This document shows, piece by piece, positions 53,861-62,357 of a stretch of DNA of 64,000 bases; the first letter of the stretch is position 1; every line of letters starts with the position of its first letter. Source of the DNA: Williamsia sp. 1135 (lineage in GTDB: Bacteria; Actinomycetota; Actinomycetes; Mycobacteriales; Mycobacteriaceae); assembly GCF_002095395.1 (NCBI RefSeq), contig NZ_MJEI01000079.1:1-64000 (forward strand), written 5' to 3'. The notes beneath the pieces are model-generated. The model was given only the letters and a program-made list of their open reading frames with translations. It made no database searches and was not told where the DNA came from. The position numbers and the translations under genes were made by a program.

Positions 53861-55845
53861 CTACGAAATCTGGTTGCGATTCCACTCGATCCAGCCCACG
53901 CCAATGGAGCCGTCGGCGCTGGTCACCCGCCCCCACGCCCGGGCGAAGTAGGCGACCCTGCCGTCCTCGGATTCGAGTCGGAGCGGCCCGTGTCCGAGGG
54001 GTTCGAAGGTGAGTGCGGCGTTTCCCGGTTCGATCTCCAAATGTGCCGAGATGGGTAGGCCGTCGCCGGTGAACTCGGAGTCGGCGACGTGCCGGCTCAG
54101 CTCGAGTAGTGGTAGGCCAGGCAGCTGTGCGTAGCCGATGCTCATCTGCGGAAGGTCGGGGATCCGCAGGTCGAGACCGTGGAGATGGGTGCCGTCGGGA
54201 AAGTGGAGCGCGCTCCACACCCAGTCCATGCCCCACCAGTCGCGGACACCCCAGGAGTGGTCGCGCTGTCCTGGCGCGTCCTGGAGCGAGATGATCTCGC
54301 CGTCGACGCTGATGGTGCCGGTGACCAGGCAGGGAATCTCGTAGCGCGGTGTCACGCGGTACCGGTACGCGGTGCCCGCGCTGGCGAACTGCAGGTCCAT
54401 ACGCACCTCGACGGGCCGGCCACGCTCGCCGCGCAGGATCGCGGCGGGGTCGTCGAACGCCTCGCCTCGCCCCCGCAAGGTCACCGACGCGGCGGTGAGC
54501 GGTTCGTCGAAGCGGTGAGTTGCCTGCAGATTCTCGGTGGCCAAGCTCAGGTCCTGCGGGGTCGGCAGATCGAAGTCGAGGACTGCGATGGTCGGGCGCC
54601 CTGGCCCGCAGATCATCGCGGTGTACCAAGAGCTCCTCTGGTTGGGGGTCACCCCGATTCGGACGTAAGCGCCGACTCCGGCCTGGGCGTCGGCGACGTC
54701 GAAGTACCAGCTCTCGTTCCACAGTTGTTCGTCGCCGGGCGTATGAGCGAACTCGTCCGTCGGTTCGGGTGCGAGCGGTTCGAGGGCTCGGGCAGCGGGC
54801 AGCGTCGCCGCGGACTCGAGGTCGAGCGCCAGTTCACAGTGTCGCGCGAACATCGTCATGAACATCTCGTCGCCGCGGTCCGTCTGCTCGACGATCACCG
54901 ACGGGACGATGGTCATCAGGATGCCGAAGAAGGTGTGTCTGCGGACGCCGTCGCGCACCTCGTCGACCGAGGCCGGACCGCGTCCGCCGAGCCCGTCGAA
55001 GTAGATCTGCAGTAGCTCGTCGAAGTGCGCGCGTCGCAGCTCGGTCGGCAGAGACGCCCCGAGGAAATACGCCAGATCGTTGGTCGCCGGGCCCCACGCC
55101 ACGGTCTGCCAGTCGACGACCGTCACGGGTCGGGCCGCGCCGGGGTGCCCGAAGAGCAGGTTGTCGAGGCGGAAATCCCCGTGGATCAGACTTTGATGCG
55201 GCATGGCCTGTTGCTCGGCGAGATAGGCGTCCCAGCTGTCGACCATCTGCTGTGCCAACTCTTGATGCCGCGGGTCCAGCCGGCTTCCGTACCGATCGAC
55301 AAAAGCCGGGAACAGGGAGGCGAGCAGCGCCTGGTTGATCGGCGCCTCGCGATTGAGCCACTCGGTGGCGGCCAGATCGTCGTTGCTCAGCACCGCGGAT
55401 TGGATTCGCGCCAGGGCCGTAACCGCGAGTTCGGCCTGGCCGAGGGTGGCGCCCGCAATGTCGTTGCCGACCTCCGCCGGTCCCGCGTCCTCGAGCACCA
55501 GGGCGAACGTTCCCGAATCGGCTTCGTAGCTCGCGTGGTGGCAGCGGGCCAAGGCGCCGGGGCGATCGAGGCGGCGATGTCGGCGTAGAAGCGGACCTCG
55601 CGTTCGTAGAGTCCGAGCGAGACCCCGGTCGAGCGACTCGTCTCGTCGGAGGCCGCGATCTTCAGCACCACCGATTCCGGGCCGTCCCCGTCGTCGTAGC
55701 GGACACTGACCCGGTGGCTCTCACTCATCTGACCCGTCCCGATCCGGGTGGTCTCGAATGCGGCGACAGCGCCACCGCCGATGACTCCGGTCAGCCAGTC
55801 GGTAGTCAGGTCTTCGGTGACGGCTATCACAGTCGGGGTGCTCAT
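53861..55845 (-). pseudogene. APH-type kinase fused to an AttH-like domain, broken by a frameshift
   Basis: Two leftward frames join into one protein. The N-terminal piece from the ATG at 55845 covers an aminoglycoside/ecdysteroid-kinase-like N-lobe (TRIGTGQMSESHRVSVRYDD, VVLKIAAS) up to REVRFYADIAAS. The rest continues in another frame from about 55552: LIHGDFRLDNLLFG (catalytic loop), VVDWQTVAWGPATNDLAYFLG (DxG-type site), then a beta-rich domain with RDHSWGVRDWWGMDWVW. One base appears missing in the G/C run at about 55553-55562. Intact, it would be about 660 aa. It could be a pseudogene, or a sound gene with a sequencing error. Confidence 0.78.
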
Positions 55846-56003
55846 CCGCAGAAACTAACTGGAGATTCAGTTTCGATGCGCAGATTGGCGAATTTCGCTG
55901 GTCACGGTCAGTTGAGGTAGCCTGGCCAGCGTTGCCGACGCGGCGACCCTCCTGCCACGGAACGTCCGTGGCCGACCTAGTCCATAGGAGGTGATGAGGT
56001 CTT

Positions 56004-56360
56004 ATGCGTCACTACGAATTGATGGTCATTCTTGACCCCAACCTGGATGAGCGAACTGTTGCTCCATCGTTGGATACCTTCCTCAACGTGATTCGCCAGG
56101 ATGGCGGAAATGTTGCAGGCGTCGATGTCTGGGGCAAGCGCCGTCTTGCCTACGAAATTCTCAAGCACACCGAGGGAATTTACGCAGTCGTCGATCTCAA
56201 TGCGGAACCCCAAACCGTCACCGAGCTCGATCGTCAGCTCAAGCTGAACGAGTCGGTGCTGCGCACCAAGGTGATGCGCGTCGACGAGCGTGCCAAGGTA
56301 CGCCGCGCCAAGGTTGCTGCCAAGCACGCAGCCAAGGCTGCCGCGAAACCGGCCAAGTAG
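56004..56360 (+). CDS. rpsF: 30S ribosomal protein S6
   Basis: This 118-aa protein begins [19 protein letters not shown] and contains [11 protein letters not shown] and VLRTKVMR, the S6 pattern. The Ala/Lys-rich C-terminal tail ([15 protein letters not shown]) makes it longer than the usual 95-100 aa, as in related actinobacteria. AGGAGG at 55986-55991 precedes the ATG. It binds S18 and 16S rRNA in the 30S platform. It starts the rpsF-ssb-rpsR-rplI cluster. Confidence 0.97.
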   Translation: MRHYELMVILDPNLDERTVAPSLDTFLNVIRQDGGNVAGVDVWGKRRLAYEILKHTEGIYAVVDLNAEPQTVTELDRQLKLNESVLRTKVMRVDERAKVRRAKVAAKHAAKAAAKPAK

Positions 56361-56509
56361 CCGCTGGATGTTCGGGAGAACCGATCAGGTCTCTTGAACG
56401 TCCAATGCGTGTCGGTACCGGGCTCTAGGGTTCCTTATTGACTAGGGGCTCACTCGGTGCACATCGACCCCAACCACTGCGCAATCGCAACTGAACTCGG
56501 GAGATACAC

Positions 56510-57040
56510 ATGGCAGGCGACACCATCATCACCGTCGTTGGGAACCTCACGGCAGATCCGGAACTCCGGTTCACGCCGTCGGGTGCCGCCGTCGCGAACT
56601 TCACCGTGGCTTCGACGCCGCGGGCGTTCGACCGGCAGACCAACGAATGGAAAGACGGAGAAGCGCTGTTCATGCGCTGCAACATCTGGCGCGATGCCGC
56701 CGAGAATGTCGCAGAGTCTCTCACCAAGGGTTCACGCGTGATCGTGTCCGGCCGGCTCAAGCAGCGGTCGTACGAAACCCGTGAGGGTGAGAAGCGCACA
56801 GTGGTCGAACTTGAGGTCGACGAGATCGGTCCCTCGCTCCGCTATGCCACCGCCAAGGTCAATCGGGCCTCGCGCGGTGGAGGCGGCGGTGGCGGCAATG
56901 CCGGATCGGGCGGCGGCGGTGGAAACCGCGGCGGCGGGGGCAATTCCGGCGGCGGCGGCGCTGCGCAGAACGACGATCCGTGGGGCAGCGCCCCAGCTAG
57001 CGGATCGTTCGGCGGCGGGGACGACGAACCACCGTTCTGA
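56510..57040 (+). CDS. ssb: single-stranded DNA-binding protein
   Basis: This 176-aa protein has an OB-fold in the first 110 residues ([59 protein letters not shown]), a Gly-rich linker and the acidic C-terminal tip DDEPPF used to recruit repair and replication proteins. GGGAGATACAC precedes the ATG. It coats single-stranded DNA in replication and repair. Its place between rpsF and rpsR is the common bacterial order. Confidence 0.97.
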   Translation: MAGDTIITVVGNLTADPELRFTPSGAAVANFTVASTPRAFDRQTNEWKDGEALFMRCNIWRDAAENVAESLTKGSRVIVSGRLKQRSYETREGEKRTVVELEVDEIGPSLRYATAKVNRASRGGGGGGGNAGSGGGGGNRGGGGNSGGGGAAQNDDPWGSAPASGSFGGGDDEPPF

Positions 57041-57103
57041 CGAACATCCTCGGGCGCGGCAGTCACATGCCGCGGCTAGAGAACACTTTTGGAGTATGTA
57101 CAC

Positions 57104-57367
57104 ATGGCTGGAAAAGCTAAAGGCGGACGGAAGGTCCGTGGTGCAGAAAAGATCGTCAAGGCCAAGGCCTGCACTTTCTGCAAAGAGAAGAACCTGTTGA
57201 TCGACTACAAGGACACCGCGCTGCTGCGTCGTTTCCTGTCCGATCGTGGCAAGATCCGTTCGCGTCGGGTCACCGGTAACTGCGTCCAGCACCAGCGGGA
57301 CGTGGCCATCGCCGTCAAGAACTCGCGCGAAGTTGCCCTGCTGCCCTTCACCTCGACCTCTCGATAA
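57104..57367 (+). CDS. rpsR: 30S ribosomal protein S18, Cys-containing type
   Basis: This 87-aa protein has CTFCKEK near residue 25 and [12 protein letters not shown] near residue 63, so it keeps Cys residues of the zinc-binding (C+) S18 type. The rRNA- and S6-binding segment ([19 protein letters not shown]) lies in between. I chose the ATG at 57104 (MAGKAKGG). Many actinobacteria have a second, Cys-free S18 made when zinc is short; none is visible here. Confidence 0.95.
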   Translation: MAGKAKGGRKVRGAEKIVKAKACTFCKEKNLLIDYKDTALLRRFLSDRGKIRSRRVTGNCVQHQRDVAIAVKNSREVALLPFTSTSR

Positions 57368-57385
57368 GCGGAAAGGACCAAGAAC

Positions 57386-57841
57386 ATGAAACTGATCCTC
57401 ACCGCAGAGGTTGAGAACCTGGGTGTCGCAGGCGACACCGTCGAGGTCAAAGACGGCTACGGCCGTAACTTCCTGCTGCCCCGCGGACTGGCCATCGTTG
57501 CCACCCGTGGAGCACAGAAGCAGGTCGACGGCATCCGTCGCTCGCGGGATCTCCGCGAGGTTCGTGGCGTCGAGCACGCCAACGAGCTCAAGCAGGCCAT
57601 CGAAGGCCTCGCCGAGGTCAAGCTGGGCGTCAAGACCCACGACTCCGGCAAGCTGTTCGGTTCGGTCTCTACGGCTGACGTCGTGGGCGCGATCAAGTCC
57701 GCCGGGGGACCGGCTCTCGACAAGCGCACCGTCGAACTGCCCGAGGGCCACATCAAGGCCACCGGCAAGTACCCGGTCGTGGTGAACCTGCACGGCGATG
57801 TCGCCGCCAAGTTCAGTCTGACCGTGGCTGCCGGCGAGTAG
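57386..57841 (+). CDS. rplI: 50S ribosomal protein L9
   Basis: This 151-aa protein has the L9 layout: an N-terminal domain ([33 protein letters not shown]), a central helix and a C-terminal domain ([34 protein letters not shown]). It lies 18 bases after rpsR and ends the cluster. A long hairpin follows the stop. Confidence 0.97.
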   Translation: MKLILTAEVENLGVAGDTVEVKDGYGRNFLLPRGLAIVATRGAQKQVDGIRRSRDLREVRGVEHANELKQAIEGLAEVKLGVKTHDSGKLFGSVSTADVVGAIKSAGGPALDKRTVELPEGHIKATGKYPVVVNLHGDVAAKFSLTVAAGE

Positions 57842-57854
57842 TCACAGGCAAGTC

Positions 57855-57896
57855 ATACAGCAAACCCCCGGCCATCAGGTCGGGGGTTTGCTGTAT
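57855..57896. terminator. terminator after rplI
   Basis: Arms 57855-57870 and 57881-57896 form a perfect 16-bp stem with a 10-base loop, starting 14 bases after the rplI stop. The lipocalin gene converges on it, so it can serve both strands. Confidence 0.92.
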
Positions 57897-57927
57897 CTGG
57901 AGTGGGAGCCTGGAAGCTCAGGTCAGG

Positions 57928-58545
57928 TCAGACCGTGCAGAGTGGGCGGATCTCGTTCGAGCCACCGGTGGTCGGTGAGGTGAGGATCGTGCAGGCGTTG
58001 TAGCCGCGGTCCTCGGCGATCTTGCGGATCTGCTTCCACTGCGCGGTGGTCACATTCGGTGACCGGGACAGCACGAATGCCGAGGTGCGTTCGGGGCTTC
58101 CGACGAAGGCCCAGGAGTAGTCGTCGGCGATGTAGGTGACGACGTAATTGGTGGGGCCGGACTTCGACTCCTGCGTCGGGACGCCGGGGAAGCTCACGTG
58201 CAGCTGCGCGCCGGTGACGGCGTCGTTGACGCGCGCGTTGCCGACGATCTTGTTCTCTTCGTTTGTCCATGTGGTGCAGGTGTTCTCGACCCGGATGTTG
58301 CTCGCATCGATCAGGTCGTACTGCGCCTGGGTGTCGCGCGCGCAGATCAGGTTGAACGGCTGCGGGATCGCGGCGATCTGGTTCCAGGTTCCGAGGTACT
58401 TCGTGGTGTCCACTTTGGCCACCGGCTTCAGCGGCTGAGGGAGTGAACTGGTGTCGGCCGAGGCCGGGGCCGCACAGGCGAGCGCGAACGCGATCGCCAT
58501 ACCGCCGATCACTGCGCGGGTGAGTTTTCGAGGTGAGAACGCCAT
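57928..58545 (-). CDS. exported lipocalin-family protein
   Basis: This 205-aa protein has an N-terminal signal peptide (GMAIAFALACAAPASA, cleavage near residue 31) and the lipocalin signature TTKYLGTWNQIAAIPQPF, then NYVVTYIADDYSWAFVGSP and a C-terminal PLCTV with Cys. It resembles Blc-type lipocalins that bind fatty acids or lysophospholipids. I chose the ATG at 58545 because AGGAG lies 9 bases upstream; the ATG at 58554 is too close to it. It lies 12 bases after the MMPL gene and is probably co-transcribed. Confidence 0.88.
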   Translation of the reverse strand: MAFSPRKLTRAVIGGMAIAFALACAAPASADTSSLPQPLKPVAKVDTTKYLGTWNQIAAIPQPFNLICARDTQAQYDLIDASNIRVENTCTTWTNEENKIVGNARVNDAVTGAQLHVSFPGVPTQESKSGPTNYVVTYIADDYSWAFVGSPERTSAFVLSRSPNVTTAQWKQIRKIAEDRGYNACTILTSPTTGGSNEIRPLCTV

Positions 58546-58557
58546 GGTTGCCATCTC

Positions 58558-60693
58558 CTAATTCTGTTGCGGTTGTAACTGCGGGTGTGGACGCGCTTGT
58601 GTATCCACATTGCCGGGCCACCACATGCGAGGCCCGATCAGGCTGAAGAGAGCTGGTATCACCACTGTTCGTACCAGGAAAGTGTCGAGAAGGATACCCA
58701 GTCCGACAATGATTCCGATCTGTGTCAGCGTGATCAGCGGCAGGATGCCGAGCACGCAGAAGACGGCGGCCAAAACTATTCCGGCACTGGTGATCACGGC
58801 TCCGGTCGACGCTACTGCTCGGATGATCGCCTGTCTTGTACCGTATTCCGGTGTTTCCTCACGGGCGCGGATCACCAGGAACATGGTGTAGTCGATGCCG
58901 AGGGCGACTAGGAACAGGAACGAGTAGAGCGGGACGTTGTTGTCGAGGCCGGGGAATCCGAAGACGTGTTCGCTGATGAGACTGCCGATTCCGATGGCCG
59001 CGAGGGTGCTCAGGACGGTCGTCGCAACCAGTACCGCCGGCGCGACCACCGCTCGCAGGAACACGATCAGGATGACGAACACCACCGCGAGGATCAGCGG
59101 GATGATGACCAATCGGTCACGCTCGGAGGCATTTTGGATGTCCAGGGCTTTGGCATCGGATCCGCCGACCAACGCATTGGCGCCGCGCAATTCGCCGGTG
59201 GAGGTGCGTAGCTCATCGATGATGTCGAAGGCCTGCTGCGATGCCGGGCCTGCATCGAGCACCACGGACCACTTCGTGAAACCGGTGTCGGACTGTCCGG
59301 TCTCTGTTACGGACACCACCCCGTCAGTGGATTCGATGATTCCCTGAATCTGCTCGGCCGCTGATGTTTTCGCGACGATCGTGGTGGGGTCGGACTGTCC
59401 GGGTGGAAAGTGTTCGGACAGCTCGTCGAAACCCTCGACGGAGTCGGCACTGACCCGGAACTGTTCGGTCTGGGAGAGACCGATGTTCGCCCCGACCAGT
59501 CCGAGCGAACAGGCGACCAGTGCGGTCAGGGCGACGGCGAGCACTCGCGCGGGGTGTCGGGAGACCGCTCCCGCGATGCGGAACCAGGCACCGCCCTCGG
59601 TGGGCACCGGATCGCCGACCTTCGGTATGAACGGCCAAAAGAGTTTGGTGCCGAACAAAGCCAGCAACGGTGGCAGCACCAGCAATGCGAAGATCACCGC
59701 CACCACGAGGCCCGCAGCGGCCAGTGCGCCGAGGCTTCGGGTACTCGGGAGCACGGCGAGCAGCAGGGTCAACAGTGCCAAGACCACCGTCGCGTTGGAC
59801 GCCAGGATGGCCGGTCCGGCTTGGCGGACCGCCCGTCGCAACGCGATTCGATGATCGGCCTCCGCGCGCAGTTCCTCGCGGTAGCGAGAGATCAACAGCA
59901 GGGCGTAGTTGGTGCCGGCGCCGAACACGAGGACGCTGGTGATGCCTGAGGTGGAGCCGTCGAACGACAATCCGGTGAGTTCGGCCAACCCGGTGCCGAC
60001 GGAACTGGCCAGTCTGTCGGCGAAGGCGACGACGATCAGCGGCACCAGCCACAGCACCGGTGATCGATAGGTGACGATGAGCAGCAGGGCGACCACCAGG
60101 GCGGTGACCGCGAGGAGGGTGACGTTGGCGCCGGAGAACGAGTTGGCGGTGTCGGCGCCGAAGGCCGGGCCGCCGGTGACGTAGGTGGTGAGGTCGCTGG
60201 GCAATCCGTCGTCGGCCGCGGCTCGGAGTTCGTCGACGAGGTCGGTGAGCTTGAAGCCGTTCAGGTCGGCGCTCACCGGCACGATCGAGATCGCCGCCAT
60301 CTGGTCCGGTGAGAGCACTACCGGCGGGCCGGTGGGGCTGACTGTGGGGACTGACCGCTCGACGGCGAGCATGCGCTGTTGGGCCGCTGCGACGGCCTCC
60401 TGATCGGACGGGGACAGCGCGTTGCCGTCGTTGCGGACAACGACGAGAACTGCTGGGGCGACGTCGGAGTCGGGGAACTGTTCCAGCAGGTCGTTGACCT
60501 CCGCGGAGTCCGCGTTGGCCGGCAGTGACTGGGGAGCCTCGCCGGCGGAGTCGTTCTCACCGATGAGGGCCATCGCGGCGATCGAGATCAGGACGATCAC
60601 GAGTGCGATGCACCACGATCGTCGTCCGGTCACTGAGGCGGCAAGCTGATCCCAAAGGGTGCGAGAATCAGTTGACGTGTCATTTATCGCCAT
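58558..60693 (-). CDS. MMPL-family RND transporter
   Basis: This 711-aa protein has about eleven to twelve membrane segments in two halves, each with a large extracytoplasmic loop. The family motifs FGAGTNYALLLISRYREEL (near residue 255) and VALGIDYTMFLVIRAREE (near residue 600) carry the Asn/Asp-Tyr pairs of the proton relay. MmpL-type proteins export lipids or drugs using the proton gradient. It is divergent from a MarR regulator with an AT-rich palindrome between them, and is followed by a lipocalin, suggesting export of a lipophilic compound. Confidence 0.92.
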   Translation of the reverse strand: MAINDTSTDSRTLWDQLAASVTGRRSWCIALVIVLISIAAMALIGENDSAGEAPQSLPANADSAEVNDLLEQFPDSDVAPAVLVVVRNDGNALSPSDQEAVAAAQQRMLAVERSVPTVSPTGPPVVLSPDQMAAISIVPVSADLNGFKLTDLVDELRAAADDGLPSDLTTYVTGGPAFGADTANSFSGANVTLLAVTALVVALLLIVTYRSPVLWLVPLIVVAFADRLASSVGTGLAELTGLSFDGSTSGITSVLVFGAGTNYALLLISRYREELRAEADHRIALRRAVRQAGPAILASNATVVLALLTLLLAVLPSTRSLGALAAAGLVVAVIFALLVLPPLLALFGTKLFWPFIPKVGDPVPTEGGAWFRIAGAVSRHPARVLAVALTALVACSLGLVGANIGLSQTEQFRVSADSVEGFDELSEHFPPGQSDPTTIVAKTSAAEQIQGIIESTDGVVSVTETGQSDTGFTKWSVVLDAGPASQQAFDIIDELRTSTGELRGANALVGGSDAKALDIQNASERDRLVIIPLILAVVFVILIVFLRAVVAPAVLVATTVLSTLAAIGIGSLISEHVFGFPGLDNNVPLYSFLFLVALGIDYTMFLVIRAREETPEYGTRQAIIRAVASTGAVITSAGIVLAAVFCVLGILPLITLTQIGIIVGLGILLDTFLVRTVVIPALFSLIGPRMWWPGNVDTQARPHPQLQPQQN

Positions 60694-60708
60694 ATTTCAG
60701 ACAATCTC

Positions 60709-60722
60709 ATATTTTCAAATAT
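60709..60722. promoter_or_regulatory. AT-rich palindrome, candidate MarR operator
   Basis: ATATTTTCAAATAT is a near-perfect 14-base palindrome in the 81-bp region between the MMPL gene and the marR-type gene. It is strikingly AT-rich for this genome. MarR proteins usually bind such sites and repress both divergent genes. Confidence 0.65.
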
Positions 60723-60774
60723 TGAGCAACTAAACTATCTTCCGGTGCAGTTGTACCGCCGGCAGGAGGAAACG

Positions 60775-61266
60775 ATGTCCGAGCAAGTCCCTTCGGGGGA
60801 CCCGCGTGCCGAGTTGGAGTTTCAGATGTCGGCCGATGTGCGGGCCCTCTCGGCGGAGTCGGATCAGATCTCGCGAGTCTTCGCCGGGCTGAACAATCTC
60901 AGTGCCAATGATTTTCGTGCCCTGCTGCACGTGATGGTCGCGGACTCGGCCGGTGAGCCACTCACATCCGGCGCGCTCGGTCAGCGGATGCAGGTGTCCG
61001 GTGGCGCGGTGACCCACCTCGTGGAACGGCTGATCGGTTCGGGGCACATCCGGCGTGAGGCGCACGAGAAAGACCGTCGAAAAGTGATGTTGCACTACGA
61101 CGATCATGGGATGGCGGTGGCAAGAGCGTTCTTCGCGCCCCTGGGAAAGCACACTCACGACGCGCTTGCGGAACTTCCGGACGAGGATCTCGAGGCTGCA
61201 CACCGGGTGTTCATCGCGATGATCAGCGCGATGAAGACGTATCAGGACGACCTGAACCAGACGTAA
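60775..61266 (+). CDS. MarR-family transcriptional regulator
   Basis: This 163-aa protein has the MarR winged helix (NLSANDFRALLHVMVADSAG, GALGQRMQVSGGAVTHLVERLIGSGHI, DRRKVMLHYDDHG) with flanking dimer helices. GGAGG lies 7 bases before the ATG at 60775. It is divergent from the MMPL-lipocalin pair and probably represses it until a lipophilic ligand binds. Confidence 0.92.
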   Translation: MSEQVPSGDPRAELEFQMSADVRALSAESDQISRVFAGLNNLSANDFRALLHVMVADSAGEPLTSGALGQRMQVSGGAVTHLVERLIGSGHIRREAHEKDRRKVMLHYDDHGMAVARAFFAPLGKHTHDALAELPDEDLEAAHRVFIAMISAMKTYQDDLNQT

Positions 61267-61289
61267 TGGCGTACTGAATCGTCAGCTGC

Positions 61290-61853
61290 TCACCGTTGAT
61301 CAGGTGGCAAGTACTTCGGGTTGATGTTGTTGTCGTGGTACTTGTCGCCCGCCGGATAGACGAACTTGAACCACGACTGCGCGACCGTGAACGCGCGGGG
61401 ACCGCCGACACAGGTGACAGTGATCGGGCTCACCGCGCACGTCGAACCGGCGACCGTGATCGACTGCCCGACATCGAGCAACGGTGGTTGGAACCATCCT
61501 TGGGGGACTGTGCTGTACGCCGTGCCCCGGGGAACCCAGTACGGGCCTTCTTGGCCTCCTGAGATGGCCACTCCCACGGCGTCGCGCGGAGCTCCGCCGG
61601 GTCGGCCGTTGCAGCCGACGTACGCGTACCCGGAGCCGAGCGCACACACCCGACCGCCCGGGGTGACGAAGAAGGTGCGTCCGTTGTCTTTGTAATCGAG
61701 TGAGAAGTACGGATCGGGGTCGACCGCCGCGTAGCCGGAGAGGTCGGGCACCTGCGTGTAGTCGGGCCCTGGAGCGGCCGAAGCCGGCGACCCGACCGTG
61801 AGCGTTGCGGCCGTGGCCGCCAGCGCTGCCAACACACCGATGAGCTTTCTCAT
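61290..61853 (-). CDS. secreted hypothetical protein
   Basis: This 187-aa protein has a clear signal peptide (MRKLIGVLAALAATAATLTV, cleavage after ASA near residue 26). The mature part is about 160 residues, rich in Gly, Pro and aromatic residues, with four Cys (CALG, GCNG, TCAV, TCVGG) that could form two disulfides. I know no family name for it, though such small secreted proteins are common in Gordonia, Nocardia and Mycobacterium. It converges on the marR gene. Confidence 0.8.
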   Translation of the reverse strand: MRKLIGVLAALAATAATLTVGSPASAAPGPDYTQVPDLSGYAAVDPDPYFSLDYKDNGRTFFVTPGGRVCALGSGYAYVGCNGRPGGAPRDAVGVAISGGQEGPYWVPRGTAYSTVPQGWFQPPLLDVGQSITVAGSTCAVSPITVTCVGGPRAFTVAQSWFKFVYPAGDKYHDNNINPKYLPPDQR

Positions 61854-62357
61854 GAATGCCTCCCCAGCATCGCTTGCGTGATGTTCATTGCACCACTTCG
61901 CGAGTTCAGATGTAGCGGGTTGGCAGGGTCCGGGGGCGTGATCGTAACGATCAATTTGCAGCCGGTCAAGGTGTTCACCTGATCGAGGGACCTCGAGCCG
62001 CAGACCGCCTGCCGCGGAACTGGCCGAAGAAAAGGAACACGCCGAAAGCGGACATGGAGAGACACGCCGCCAGAGAGGTATCCACAGTGTTCAAATATGT
62101 GAAACCTATCCTGAAGAGGCAAAACGGGAGAAAGTCGCTGACTTATCCACAAGTTCCCAACAGGGCGCTAACAGGTATGCGCGGAGCGTCCACAGTTGGT
62201 GCACAGGGTTGCGCACAGCTCGGTTTGGCACGTCCGCTCTGAGCCCATAGTGTCTGGCCGAGTGGATTGCTGGATCGGCGTGACCGGAGCTGGTCGGGGC
62301 TTGTCGGACAGTCCTGCGAGACTGATTTCGAACAGGTAAGCGAGAAGGGGTGGCGTC
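61854..62357. promoter_or_regulatory. 504-bp intergenic region upstream of dnaB with DnaA-box-like sites
   Basis: No gene is supported here. The right half holds several 9-mers close to the DnaA box: TTATCCACA at 62143-62151 (exact match to the E. coli consensus), GTATCCACA at 62079-62087 (8/9) and GCGTCCACA at 62186-62194 (7/9), all on the plus strand. Short CACAG-containing words continue to about 62220. These may allow DnaA to control dnaB transcription. The chromosomal origin is normally beside dnaA, so an oriC call is not supported. Confidence 0.5.

Noticed and set aside
61854-62357. Chromosomal replication origin
   Set aside because: DnaA-box-like words are few, and neither dnaA nor dnaN is nearby; the origin in this order normally lies beside dnaA.
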